DNA of 64,000 bases from positions 163,808 to 227,807 of the forward strand of contig JBCDCY010000006.1 in NCBI GenBank assembly GCA_039180875.1, read 5' to 3'. The translations under genes and the position numbers were made by a program. Positions within the stretch are counted from its first letter, which is position 1. Every line of letters starts with the position of its first letter. The notes under the pieces were generated by a model that made no database searches, was not told the origin of the DNA, and worked only from the letters and a program-made list of their open reading frames with translations. Origin of the DNA: JBCDCY01 sp039180875. GTDB taxonomy: Bacteria; Pseudomonadota; Alphaproteobacteria; Rhodobacterales; Rhodobacteraceae. This document shows positions 45,549 to 54,159 of the stretch, in pieces.

Positions 45549-45562
45549 ACGATACGTATCGT
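45549..45562. promoter_or_regulatory. Candidate TetR operator
   Basis: Perfect 14-bp palindrome ACGATACGTATCGT in the 50-bp gap between the divergent VOC and TetR genes, within a larger AT-richer segment (GATACGATACGTATCGTTTCG). It ends 6 bp before the TetR start codon and lies 30 bp upstream of the VOC start, a position in which binding would block both promoters. Confidence 0.65.
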
Positions 45563-45568
45563 TTCGTA

Positions 45569-46174
45569 ATGGATGAGTCAACGCCGAAGCGACCCGGAAG
45601 ACCGCCGAGCAAACGCGCCCGGCGCGCGATCCTCGCCGCGGCGGTGGCCCTGCTCGACGAGCGTGGGCGGGCCGGCGTGACCATGGAAGCGGTCGCCGCC
45701 CGGGCCGGCGTCGGCAAGTCGACGCTCTACCGCCACTGGCCCAATGCCGAGGCTCTGGCCATGGCGGCGCTGATGGAGAGCGGCGCGCCCGCGGCGGCGG
45801 CGGAGGAGCAGGCCGCCCCCCTGCCCGCCCTCGCGGCAGAGATCGACCGATTGATCGCCACCTTCGCGACAAAGCGCGGCCGGCAAATGGCGCAGCTTCT
45901 GGCAGCGGCCGAGGCTGATAGCGAGCTCGCCAAGGTCTTCCGCTATCAGGTGATCGGCCAAAGCCGCGACCGGGCGCGGGCGCATCTGGCTGAGGCAATG
46001 GCGCGCGGCGATCTGCGCCCCGATCTGCGCCCCGATCTCGATATCGACACCGCGCTCGACCTGATTTTCGGCCCCGTCTTCTACCGCTTGGTCGCCGGCC
46101 ACGCCCCTCTCGATACAGGCTTTGGCCAACAGGTGCTGGCGCTGGCCCTCGACGGGTTAAGGGTGCGGCGCTAG
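45569..46174 (+). CDS. TetR/AcrR family transcriptional regulator
   Basis: A 201-residue regulator with an N-terminal helix-turn-helix domain: AILAAAVALLDERGRAGVTMEAVAARAGVGKSTLYRHWPN. The C-terminal helical ligand domain includes a tandem RPDL duplication (residues ~148-155) caused by a 12-bp repeat. It likely represses itself and the divergent VOC gene through the palindrome at 45549-45562. ATG 45569 lies very close to the operator, and a TTG at 45530 is in frame but crosses the operator. The ligand is unknown. Confidence 0.9.
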   Translation: MDESTPKRPGRPPSKRARRAILAAAVALLDERGRAGVTMEAVAARAGVGKSTLYRHWPNAEALAMAALMESGAPAAAAEEQAAPLPALAAEIDRLIATFATKRGRQMAQLLAAAEADSELAKVFRYQVIGQSRDRARAHLAEAMARGDLRPDLRPDLDIDTALDLIFGPVFYRLVAGHAPLDTGFGQQVLALALDGLRVRR

Positions 46175-46189
46175 GCGGGAGGATCAGCT

Positions 46190-46257
46190 CGCCCCGGCCG
46201 CAGAGCCGGGGGCTCTCCACCGCCGAGGCGCGAGGTCCCGGGTCTAGCCCGGGACGG
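46190..46257. repeat. REP-like palindrome (copy D)
   Basis: CGCCCCGG...GAGCCGGGGGCTCT and GGTCCCGGGTCTAGCCCGGG arms, the same plan as the elements at 2128 and 42943. It fills the gap between the convergent TetR and small secreted protein genes, beginning 16 bp after the TetR stop. Confidence 0.7.
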
Positions 46258-46264
46258 ACCGGCC

Positions 46265-46597
46265 TCAGCCGTTGACGCGGATCCCCATGATCTGAGGTGC
46301 CGCGTCGCGCCAGTTTGAGCCGGAGGCCACCACGCAGCTCACGCCGTCGGCCCGGGTCACCAGGATCGTCCAGGTGCCGGTCTCGTCAGAGGTCCAGACC
46401 TCGACCAGCGCGTTGGGATTGGAGAGGCCGATGCCGGCCGGCGTCTCCCCGAACCGTTCGCTCAGGCGGTCGACCACCTGGTCGCGCACGGCACAGGTGC
46501 TTTGGCCCGGCATCTGGTGTTGCGCTTGGGCGGCAACGGGCGGCGCACCGGCCAGCATTCCGAACACGATGGCGGCTGAGGCAAGTCGCTTGAACAT
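46265..46597 (-). CDS. Small secreted protein with a Cys pair
   Basis: A 110-residue exported protein. A signal peptide (MFKRLASAAIVFGMLAGAPPVAAQ) is followed by about 85 residues with CAVRDQVVDRLSERFGET, GLSNPNALVEVWTS, ETGTWTILVTRADGVSC and ASGSNW. The two cysteines probably form a disulfide. I recall the CAxRDxxVxRLxxxFGE...EVwtSxxTGTWTI pattern from short uncharacterised proteins of Rhodobacterales. ATG 46597 follows GGAG; the longer open frame to 46732 is unlikely. It is the last gene before the palindrome at 46190. Confidence 0.72.
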   Translation of the reverse strand: MFKRLASAAIVFGMLAGAPPVAAQAQHQMPGQSTCAVRDQVVDRLSERFGETPAGIGLSNPNALVEVWTSDETGTWTILVTRADGVSCVVASGSNWRDAAPQIMGIRVNG

Positions 46598-46819
46598 CGG
46601 GGCGTCTCCATCCTTGGTGGCCGGGCCATAACCACCCGACTGCGTTGGTTCCGTGGACATGCGGGTCCTCCGCCGCCCTACGCCACAATATCTGGGGGCC
46701 CGCCCGGCTGCGGCCAATGCGCGCAACCTCAAGACACCTCACGCCGGCGCGAGGCGCCGCAGCGCTTGCCAAAGCCTGGGGGCGGGGCGAGAACGCGAAA
46801 TCTTTGGCGGAGATCCGTG

Positions 46820-47971
46820 ATGAGCGACGATTTTCTGAAGCACCTCGCCCCCGAGACCCGCGCGGTCCAGGCCCTCCGCCGGATCGACGAGCGGACCGGT
46901 GCGCTGGTGCCGGGGATCGAGCCCGCCACGACCTTCGCTCGCGACGCCGACTACGAACCCCGCCAGCGCTACGTCTACGGCCGGGACGGCGGCCCGACGG
47001 TGGAGGAGGCGGAGGCGGTGCTCGCCGATCTCGACGGGGCGGCGGCCTCCCTCGCCTTCGCCTCGGGCATGGCGGCGATCGTCGCGCTCTTCGAGACGCT
47101 GAGCCAGGGCGACCACGTGGCCGCGCCCCGCGTGATGTACCATGGCGGGCAGACCTGGCTGCACCGATTGGCCGAGCGCCGAGGCATCGCCGTCACCTGG
47201 TACGACGCCGCCGATCCGGGTGCGCCTGCGGCGGCGCTCAAGCCGGGAGAGACGCGCATCCTCTGGGTCGAGACGCCGACCAACCCGAATTGGGAGGTCA
47301 TCGACATCGCAGCCGCCGCCGATGCGACCCGCGCGGCCGGCGCGCTGCTGGCCGTCGACTGCACCGCAACCCCGCCGACGACGACGCGCGCGCTTGAGCT
47401 CGGCGCCGACATCGCCTTCCACTCGGCGACGAAGTATCTCGGCGGCCATTCGGACCTGGTGGGCGGCGTGCTGAGCCTCAGCGAAGACAGCCGGCTCGAG
47501 GAGCTGCGCGGGATCCGCTCGCTGATGGGCTCAGTCCTCGGCCCGTTCGAGGCCTGGCTGCTGATCCGCGGCATCCGCACCCTCTGGCTCCGCTACGCCG
47601 CCGCCTCGGCCAACGCCCTCGCCATCGCCGAGCACTTCCAGGGGCATAGGGCGCTCGAGGCCGTGCTCTACCCCGGCCTCCCAAGCCACCCCGGCCACGC
47701 GATCGCCAAGCGCCAGATGACGGGAGGCTTCGGCGGCATGCTCTCCTTGCTGGCAAGAGACGAGGCAGCCGCCCGCCAAATCGCCCGCACCACCCGCGTC
47801 TTCACCCCCGCCACCTCCCTCGGCGGTGTCGAGTCCCTGATCGAGCACCGTAAGGCCGTCGAAGGCCCCTACTCCGCCGTCGCCCCCAACCTCCTCCGGC
47901 TGTCGGTGGGCATCGAGGCGGTGGAGGACTTGATCGCGGACCTGGAGCGGGCGTTGGAGAACTCGCTTTGA
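46820..47971 (+). CDS. Cystathionine gamma-synthase-like / Cys-Met metabolism PLP enzyme
   Basis: A 383-residue fold-type I PLP enzyme of the Cys/Met metabolism family (MetB/MetC/MetZ group). It shows YGRDGGPTVEEAEAVLADLDGA, SGMAAI, WVETPTNPNWEVIDI, the aspartate DCTATPPTTTRALELGAD, and the PLP lysine in HSATKYLGGHSDLVGG. It could form or cleave cystathionine or make sulfhydrylation products. The exact reaction cannot be told apart. ATG 46820 follows GGAG. The next, unusual gene overlaps its stop by four bases (TTGA). Confidence 0.88.
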   Translation: MSDDFLKHLAPETRAVQALRRIDERTGALVPGIEPATTFARDADYEPRQRYVYGRDGGPTVEEAEAVLADLDGAAASLAFASGMAAIVALFETLSQGDHVAAPRVMYHGGQTWLHRLAERRGIAVTWYDAADPGAPAAALKPGETRILWVETPTNPNWEVIDIAAAADATRAAGALLAVDCTATPPTTTRALELGADIAFHSATKYLGGHSDLVGGVLSLSEDSRLEELRGIRSLMGSVLGPFEAWLLIRGIRTLWLRYAAASANALAIAEHFQGHRALEAVLYPGLPSHPGHAIAKRQMTGGFGGMLSLLARDEAAARQIARTTRVFTPATSLGGVESLIEHRKAVEGPYSAVAPNLLRLSVGIEAVEDLIADLERALENSL

Positions 47972-49134
47972 GTGAGGTTCCTGACTTCGAAGACAAGGCT
48001 GCTACTGCTGAATGGCTCCAGAGTCGGCCCCGGGAGGTCGCCATCGCAGTCGCATCGCGGGCAGCTCTAAGGTCACTTCCTGCGCTGAGTGACCTGTTCG
48101 ACGTGCATGCACGTGTTGAGACGCCCTCGGCCAATCTGCTGCCTCTCCTCCGCGCGCTGCTCACATCTTCGGTGAGCGTTTTTGGAACGCCTCCGCTGGA
48201 AGCCAGAGAAGATGCAGTTGGGGACGACCCTCTCCTGTCGGCTGCAGATGCTGCGACCGACGCAGTGACTATGACAAGCGGGCGCGCGACGGCAGGCGCC
48301 CGAGCAGCCGCTGGTGCAGCTTCCGCTGCCATTCGCTTCACCGCCGCTGGCCGTGCAAATGAGGTTTCACTCGCCACGGGTGCAGCTCGCATTGCGGCCA
48401 CGCGCATTGCGGGTGCCCCCGTCGGCGAAGCAGCGGAACGAGCAACCGCCTTTGACGCACGACTACTGGCGAGCAATCCGAGCCCAGGTTCCGTTTTCGA
48501 TGTCCCACTTTGGCACGGCAACAGCTCCCCCCTCCAACGACGCTGGTCCGCACTAAGGCGGCATATTGAGCATCTCGGCCCCAATTGGCAGTTTTGGATC
48601 GACTGGTACGAACGCCACCTTCGCGGGTCTCCGCAGAACTGGCCGCTCCTCGGGCGCATCGCGCTTCTCCCCGGCGAAGACTGGGAACAGGGCCCAGCAC
48701 ACATCGCCGCCGAGATCGAGCGGCTCAAGCGGGAGGCTGAGCCGGAGGCCCGTGCCGCGGTGCGCAGCGCTGCTCACGAAGCGATTGTTCGACTAGAGAG
48801 CATTGAGCGCGGGATCGGCGACAACAACCCTCCGGAGTCGCTCGCCGAGGACACCTTCCGCCGTGATGTGGCTGAGGTCACAACGGCGATCAGAGCGCTT
48901 GCTGAGGAGAGCTCGAAGAACCGCCACGACGATGTTGCGGTCGATCGCGTGCCTAAGGAGGTTGAAACCCTGCGGGCGTGGCTCGAAGGGATCGGCGCCT
49001 TTTCGCGCGAACCCGCCGAGAAGTTCGCGGTCGGCTTCTGGGCTGCTGCCGGAGGGGCGGGCTTCGTTGTCGTCCGTGAGGCGGTCCTTAGCATCTACAA
49101 GATGGCATCAGTCTGGCTTCAGACCTTGCCGTGA
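47968..49134 (+). CDS. Uncharacterised alphaproteobacterial protein with W..QPREVAVAIAARAALR-type start
   Basis: 388 residues, probably starting at TTG 47968 within the preceding stop. The N-terminus AEWLQSRPREVAIAVASRAALRSLPAL and the later WIDWYERHLRG, EDWEQGPAHIAAEIERL match an uncharacterised family I know from alphaproteobacterial genomes, in which an Ala-rich central stretch separates the two conserved ends, as here (residues ~95-160). It adds a C-terminal extension with a hydrophobic helix (FAVGFWAAAGGAGFVVV). Codon use is visibly less GC-biased at third positions than in the flanking genes, which suggests acquisition from elsewhere. Function unknown. GTG of the next gene overlaps its stop. 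Confidence 0.72.
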   Translation: MSEVPDFEDKAATAEWLQSRPREVAIAVASRAALRSLPALSDLFDVHARVETPSANLLPLLRALLTSSVSVFGTPPLEAREDAVGDDPLLSAADAATDAVTMTSGRATAGARAAAGAASAAIRFTAAGRANEVSLATGAARIAATRIAGAPVGEAAERATAFDARLLASNPSPGSVFDVPLWHGNSSPLQRRWSALRRHIEHLGPNWQFWIDWYERHLRGSPQNWPLLGRIALLPGEDWEQGPAHIAAEIERLKREAEPEARAAVRSAAHEAIVRLESIERGIGDNNPPESLAEDTFRRDVAEVTTAIRALAEESSKNRHDDVAVDRVPKEVETLRAWLEGIGAFSREPAEKFAVGFWAAAGGAGFVVVREAVLSIYKMASVWLQTLP

Positions 49135-50309
49135 CCCTCCCCACCGTCTCCCAGTCCCCCCGCGACCCGGCGTTCGTGCAGGATCCCTATCCCGCCTACG
49201 ACCGGATGCGGGCCCTCGGGCCGCTGGTGTGGTGGGAGGAGTATGGGCGGGCGATGGCGGTCAGCCATGCGCTGGTCGGGCAGCTCCTCCGGGATCGGCG
49301 GTTTGGGCGGGAGGATCCGGCGCCGGTGCCTCCGCCCGCTCGTCTCGTGCCCTTCTATGCGGTTGAGCGGAACTCGATGCTGGAGCGCGAGCCGCCGGCC
49401 CACACCCGTCTCCGCAGCCTGGTCCTGCGCGCCTTCACCTCGCGCCGGATCGCGGGACTGGCGCCGGAGATCGCGGCGCTCTCCCACACCCTGATCGACC
49501 GGTTCGAGAGGCCCGAGATCGACCTGCTGCCCGCCTTTGCCGAGCGGCTGCCGGTGATCGTGATCGCCCGGCTGCTCGGCGTGCCGGACGAGATGGCCGA
49601 CCAGCTGCTCGCCTGGTCCCATGCGATGGTGGCGATGTACCAGGCGCGCCGCGACCGGGCGGTGGAGGATGCGGCGGTCGCGGCGACGGAGGCCTTCGGC
49701 GCCTACCTCTCCGACCTAATCGCGGAGCGCCAAAAGGCCCCGCGCGACGACCTGCTCTCCCATCTGATCGCGGCGGAGGCGGAGGGTGAACGGCTGTCGC
49801 GGGACGAGCTGATCGCCACGGTCATCCTCCTCCTCAATGCCGGGCATGAGGCAACGGTGCATGCCCTCGGCAACGGCGTGAAGGCGCTGCTCGAGGCCCG
49901 CGCGACCCTTGTCCTCCGGGAGGCGCCGGAGAAGGTGGCGGAGGAGATCCTGCGCTTCGACCCGCCGCTCCACCTCTTCATGCGCTTTGCCTACGAGGAT
50001 GTGGAGATCGCCGGCCACCCGATCCGGCGGGGCGAGCAGGTCGGCCTGCTGCTTGCCGCCGCCGGGCGCGATCCCGAGGCCTATGCCGACCCCCACAGCT
50101 TCCAGCCGGAGCGGGAGGGCCCGACCCACCACGCCCTCGGCGCCGGCATCCATTTCTGCGTCGGCGCGCCGCTTGCCCGCCTGGAGGTTGCGACCGCCCT
50201 GCCGATCCTCTTCGACCGGCACCCCGACCTGCACCTCGCCTCCCCACCGCGCTACGCCGACCGCTACCACTTCCACGGCCTCGAACGCCTCGACGTCCAC
50301 CTCGTCTAG
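49131..50309 (+). CDS. Cytochrome P450
   Basis: A 392-residue bacterial P450. The haem loop is ALGAGIHFCVGAPLARLE with the cysteine ligand Cys343. The I-helix is LLNAGHEATVHAL, containing the usual AGxE-T oxygen-activation pattern, and EEILR gives the ExxR motif. It is soluble and presumably needs a separate ferredoxin and reductase, which are not in the window. Substrate unknown. The start is GTG 49131, overlapping the stop of the preceding gene (GTGA). A 77-bp near-perfect palindrome begins 5 bp after its stop. Confidence 0.93.
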   Translation: MTLPTVSQSPRDPAFVQDPYPAYDRMRALGPLVWWEEYGRAMAVSHALVGQLLRDRRFGREDPAPVPPPARLVPFYAVERNSMLEREPPAHTRLRSLVLRAFTSRRIAGLAPEIAALSHTLIDRFERPEIDLLPAFAERLPVIVIARLLGVPDEMADQLLAWSHAMVAMYQARRDRAVEDAAVAATEAFGAYLSDLIAERQKAPRDDLLSHLIAAEAEGERLSRDELIATVILLLNAGHEATVHALGNGVKALLEARATLVLREAPEKVAEEILRFDPPLHLFMRFAYEDVEIAGHPIRRGEQVGLLLAAAGRDPEAYADPHSFQPEREGPTHHALGAGIHFCVGAPLARLEVATALPILFDRHPDLHLASPPRYADRYHFHGLERLDVHLV

Positions 50310-50313
50310 CCGC

Positions 50314-50390
50314 GCGAGTCGGGGGCCGGGTCAAGGCTGCGCAGCACGGGGCGCCAGCCCCGCTTGGCCTTGACGCGGCCCCCGACTCGC
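50314..50390. repeat. Large nested palindrome between convergent genes
   Basis: Outer arms of 23 bp, GCGAGTCGGGGGCCGGGTCA... at 50314-50336 and its complement at 50368-50390, match at 22 of 23 positions. An inner hairpin CGGGGC / GCCCCG lies between them. It starts 5 bp after the P450 stop and lies 65 bp from the stop of the convergent amidohydrolase gene, so it could end transcripts from either side. It shares GGGTCAAG-type sequence with the palindromes at 42943 and 2128 but has a different outer arm. Confidence 0.7.
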
Positions 50391-50454
50391 ACACGCTGGA
50401 AGCCGCGCCTTGAGGGGCAGCCTGACCCTCAAGCGCCTCCCCAGCAAAAATCCC

Positions 50455-51618
50455 CTACCGCGCCACGGGCTGCGCCGTCTCCACCAGCCGTGCAAAGAAC
50501 GTCGCCCCCACCGGACTGATCTCGTCGTTGAAGTTGTATTCCGGATGGTGCAGCCCCGCGCTCTCCCCCTGGCCGATGAAGACATAGGCGCCTGGCCGGG
50601 CCTCCAGCATGTAGGAGAAGTCCTCCGACGCCATCTCCGGGTCGGTGGCATCGTCGACCCGCGCATCGCCGGCCACCTGGCGCGCCACATCGGCGGCGAA
50701 AGCGACGGCGTCGGGGTCGTTCTCCGTCACCGGATAGCCGCGGTCGTACTCGACGCGGGCGCTGGCGCCGTGGGCCGCCGCGATGCCCTCGGCGATCTCG
50801 GCCACGCGCCGCTCGGCCAGATCGCGGGTCGCGGCCGTCAGCGTGCGGACCGTGCCGCAGATATACGCCGTGCCGGGGATCACGTTGTGGGTGTTGCCGG
50901 CCGAGATCTGGGTGACGCTCAAGACGACCGACTCGATGGCGGAGACGTTGCGGGCCGGGATTGTGTAGAGCGCCTGGGCGATCTGGGCCGCGATCAGGAC
51001 GCTGTCGATCCCCTCTTCCGGCGACGCTGCATGGGCGCCCCGTCCGGTGATGTGGATGTCGAAGCTGTCCCCGGCCGCCAACAAAGGCCCCGGCCGCATG
51101 GCGAAGGCACCCGCTTCGCCCCCCGGCCAGTTGTGCATGCCGAAGACGCGGGCGATGTCGTGGCGCTCCATCACGCCCGCCTTCACCATGGCAAGCCCGC
51201 CGGCGCCACCCTCCTCCGCCGGCTGGAAGAGGAGTGCCACGCGACCCGCGAAGTTCCGTGTCTCCGCCAGGTACTTCGCCGCGCCGAGCAGCATGGTGGT
51301 GTGCCCGTCATGGCCGCAGGCGTGCATCTTGCCGGGATGGGTGGAGGCATAGGGCAGCCCCGTCGCCTCCTCGATCGGCAAGGCATCCATATCGGCGCGA
51401 AGGCCGATGGTCGGCCCCTCCCCCTGGCCCGCGATCAGCGCCACGACGCCGCCCGCCACATCCTCCTCGATCTCGTCCACGCCGAACTCCCGCAGGCGCT
51501 CGATCACGTAGGCGCGGGTCTTCGGCAGCTCGTAGAGCAGCTCGGGATGGCGGTGCATCCATTGGCGCCACTCCTTCATCTCATCGTGGAACTCGGCGAT
51601 GCGGTTGAGGACGGGCAT
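50455..51618 (-). CDS. M20 family amidohydrolase (hippurate hydrolase-like)
   Basis: A 387-residue metallopeptidase-fold amidohydrolase. Metal ligands appear in GLRADMDALPI and HACGHDGHTTMLLGAAKYL, with the catalytic Glu in FQPAEEGGAGG. The dimerisation part with GGRGAHAASP and the C-terminal SEDFSYMLEARPGAY follow. It would hydrolyse N-acyl amino acids or similar amides in the cytoplasm. It converges on the P450 gene and diverges from mazG. Confidence 0.92.
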   Translation of the reverse strand: MPVLNRIAEFHDEMKEWRQWMHRHPELLYELPKTRAYVIERLREFGVDEIEEDVAGGVVALIAGQGEGPTIGLRADMDALPIEEATGLPYASTHPGKMHACGHDGHTTMLLGAAKYLAETRNFAGRVALLFQPAEEGGAGGLAMVKAGVMERHDIARVFGMHNWPGGEAGAFAMRPGPLLAAGDSFDIHITGRGAHAASPEEGIDSVLIAAQIAQALYTIPARNVSAIESVVLSVTQISAGNTHNVIPGTAYICGTVRTLTAATRDLAERRVAEIAEGIAAAHGASARVEYDRGYPVTENDPDAVAFAADVARQVAGDARVDDATDPEMASEDFSYMLEARPGAYVFIGQGESAGLHHPEYNFNDEISPVGATFFARLVETAQPVAR

Positions 51619-51711
51619 GGGGCTCTCCTGGCTGGGCTACCCCGAAGAAAGGCCCCGCCCCGGCCGCCGTCAAGCTTTCGGCCCCGGGCCGTCGTCGCTA
51701 GGGTCGCGCCC

Positions 51712-52596
51712 ATGTCCGACGCACGCCCCCTGCCCCGCCCCGCCTCCGACGCCCTGGTGCATGATGAGACGGCGGGCCTTGCGCGGCTTCGCGAGATCAT
51801 GCGGCGGCTGCGGGAGCCGGGCGATGGCTGCCCCTGGGACCTGGAGCAGACCTTCGCGACGATCGCCCCCTACACGATCGAGGAGGCGCACGAGGTCGCC
51901 GACGCCATCGCCCGGGAGGCGATGGACGAACTGGAGGGCGAGCTCGGCGATCTCCTGCTTCAGGTCGTCTATCACGCCCAAATGGCGGAGGAGGCAGGGC
52001 TCTTCAGCTTCGACGACGTGACCCGGGCGATTGCCGAGAAGATGCTGCGCCGCCACCCTCATGTCTTCGGCGATGCCGCCGACCGGACCTCGGCCGAACA
52101 GGTCGCCGACTGGGAGCGAATCAAGGCGGAGGAACGCGCGGCGCGGGGCGCGACGCGGGAGAGCGCATTGGATGGCGTCGCCCTCGGCCTGCCCGCCCTC
52201 AGCCGGGCGCTGAAATTGCAGAACCGCGCGGCCCGCGTCGGCTTCGACTGGCCGGATCGGGGCGACGTGATCGCCAAGGTGGCGGAGGAAGCCGCCGAGC
52301 TTTCCGAAGCCGCAGAGGCCGCCGACCGCGACGCCATGGAGGACGAGCTCGGCGATCTCCTCTTCGTCATCGCCAACCTCGCACGGCATCTCGACGTCGA
52401 TCCCGAAGCCGCGCTCCGCCGCACCAACGCCAAGTTCGAGCGCCGCTTTCGCGCCATCGAGGCGCAACTCGCGGCCGACGGCAAGGCGCCGGAAAGCAGC
52501 ACACTGGCCGAGATGGACGCGCTTTGGGACGCGGTGAAAGCGGCGGAGCGGCAGGACGCCGCCGCATCCCCACCGGCGAAGGCCGGCAAAGGCTGA
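51712..52596 (+). CDS. mazG: Nucleoside triphosphate pyrophosphohydrolase
   Basis: A 294-residue MazG that hydrolyses NTPs and dNTPs to monophosphates. It has two MazG domains: the first with LREIMRRLREPGDGCPWDLEQTF and EEAHEVADAI...DELGDLLLQVVYHAQMA-type residues, the second with KLQNRAARVGFDWPD and KVAEEAAELSEA...MEDELGDLLFVIANLAR. The duplicated EExxE...ExxD metal ligands are intact. ATG 51712 is preceded by GGGTCGCGCC. Upstream open frame is antisense to the amidohydrolase. Confidence 0.93.
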   Translation: MSDARPLPRPASDALVHDETAGLARLREIMRRLREPGDGCPWDLEQTFATIAPYTIEEAHEVADAIAREAMDELEGELGDLLLQVVYHAQMAEEAGLFSFDDVTRAIAEKMLRRHPHVFGDAADRTSAEQVADWERIKAEERAARGATRESALDGVALGLPALSRALKLQNRAARVGFDWPDRGDVIAKVAEEAAELSEAAEAADRDAMEDELGDLLFVIANLARHLDVDPEAALRRTNAKFERRFRAIEAQLAADGKAPESSTLAEMDALWDAVKAAERQDAAASPPAKAGKG

Positions 52597-52614
52597 GGCC
52601 GGCGCGCCGGGCGC

Positions 52615-52644
52615 TTTACGCCGGGCCGGGCGCTGCGCTATCAG
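52615..52644 (+). promoter_or_regulatory. Possible promoter upstream of eno
   Basis: TTTACG (52615-52620), an 18-bp spacer and TATCAG (52639-52644) lie in the 166-bp gap between mazG and eno. Match to the consensus is fair at -10 and weaker at -35; position is sensible for a strongly expressed glycolytic gene. Confidence 0.4.
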
Positions 52645-52762
52645 ACCGGCGACGCCACGCCGCCAGCCACGCCCAGCATCGTTCGACCGACGGGGACCAG
52701 GCCCGGACCGCGCCGATGATCGCCAGGTCCGGGGCGGCGCGCAGGAAAGGAAAGACGGGTTC

Positions 52763-54040
52763 ATGAGTGCCATTGCAGAGATCACCGGGCGCGAGATCCT
52801 CGACAGCCGCGGCAATCCCACGGTCGAGGTCGACGTGCAGCTAGACACCGGCTGGTCGGGCCGCGCCGCCGTCCCCTCCGGCGCCTCGACCGGGGCGCAC
52901 GAGGCGGTGGAGCTGCGCGACGGCGACAGCGCGCGCTACCGCGGCAAGGGCGTGCTGAACGCCGTGGCCGCGGTGAACGGAGAGATCGCCGAGGCATTGA
53001 TCGGCATCGACGCGACGGAGCAGGTGGCGATCGACCGCCTGCTCATCAGCCTCGACGGCACGCCGAACAAGGGCCGGATCGGCGCCAACGCCATCCTCGG
53101 CGTCAGCCTCGCCATTGCCAAGGCGGCCGCGGCGGCCACCGGCCAGCAGCTTTTCCGCTATGTCGGCGGCACGGTGGCCCGCACCCTGCCGGTGCCGATG
53201 ATGAACATCCTGAACGGCGGCGCCCATGCCGACAATCCGGTCGACATTCAGGAGTTCATGATCATGCCGGTCGCCGCACCGACCCTGCGCGACGCGGTGC
53301 GCGTGGGGGCCGAGATCTTTCAAACCCTGAAGGCGGAACTCTCCTCCCAAGGCCTCAGCACCAATGTCGGCGACGAGGGGGGTTTTGCGCCCAACGTGGC
53401 CTCGAGCACCGCCGCCCTCGACCTGATCATGAAGGCGATCGAGGCGGCCGGCTACCGGCCCGGAGAGGACGTGCACCTCGCCCTCGACGTCGCGGCGACG
53501 GAGCTGTTCGGCGACGGCGCCTACCATCTGGCGGGGGAGGGCAAGACCCTCGATGCCGGCCAGATGTCGGACTACCTCGCCGGTCTGGTCGATGCCTATC
53601 CCATCATCTCGATCGAGGACGGCATGGCGGAGGACGACTGGGACGGCTGGGTGGCGCTGACCGAGGCGCTGAGCGACCGCTGCCATCTGGTGGGCGACGA
53701 CCTGTTCGTCACCAACACCGCGCGATTGACGGAGGGGATCGCCCGCGGCGCGGCCAACGCGATCCTGATAAAGGTCAATCAGATCGGGACGTTGACGGAA
53801 ACTCTTGATGCAGTCGACATGGCCCACCGGGCGGCCTATGCGGCGGTGATGTCCCACCGCTCCGGCGAGACCGAGGACACCACGATCGCCGATCTGGCGG
53901 TGGCGACCAACTGTGGGTTGATCAAGACCGGCTCCCTCGCCCGCTCCGACCGATTGGCCAAGTACAACCAGCTGATCCGGATCGAGGAGACCTTGGGCGA
54001 GGCCGCCACCTATGCCGGGGCCGCCATTCTGCCTGCCTGA
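52763..54040 (+). CDS. eno: Enolase
   Basis: A 425-residue glycolytic enzyme converting 2-phosphoglycerate to phosphoenolpyruvate. It shows SRGNPTVEVDV, SGASTGAHEAVELRDGD, NGGAHADNPVDIQEFM, NVGDEGGFAPN, SIEDGMAEDDWDGW, VGDDLFVTN and the catalytic lysine in ILIKVNQIGTLTETL followed by MSHRSGETEDTTIADLAV. All conserved metal and base residues appear intact. ATG 52763 follows AGGAAAGGAAAG. The membrane LytTR gene begins 119 bp downstream. Confidence 0.97.
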   Translation: MSAIAEITGREILDSRGNPTVEVDVQLDTGWSGRAAVPSGASTGAHEAVELRDGDSARYRGKGVLNAVAAVNGEIAEALIGIDATEQVAIDRLLISLDGTPNKGRIGANAILGVSLAIAKAAAAATGQQLFRYVGGTVARTLPVPMMNILNGGAHADNPVDIQEFMIMPVAAPTLRDAVRVGAEIFQTLKAELSSQGLSTNVGDEGGFAPNVASSTAALDLIMKAIEAAGYRPGEDVHLALDVAATELFGDGAYHLAGEGKTLDAGQMSDYLAGLVDAYPIISIEDGMAEDDWDGWVALTEALSDRCHLVGDDLFVTNTARLTEGIARGAANAILIKVNQIGTLTETLDAVDMAHRAAYAAVMSHRSGETEDTTIADLAVATNCGLIKTGSLARSDRLAKYNQLIRIEETLGEAATYAGAAILPA

Positions 54041-54159
54041 GCAGGGCCGGCGCAGCCCCAAGCGCCGCCACCGCGTCACGAACCGTCCTTTTTGTCGCCC
54101 AACTTGCCGGGCAGCTTGTCCGACGAGGGGCAACAAGAAAACGGGACCGGGGACAGCGC

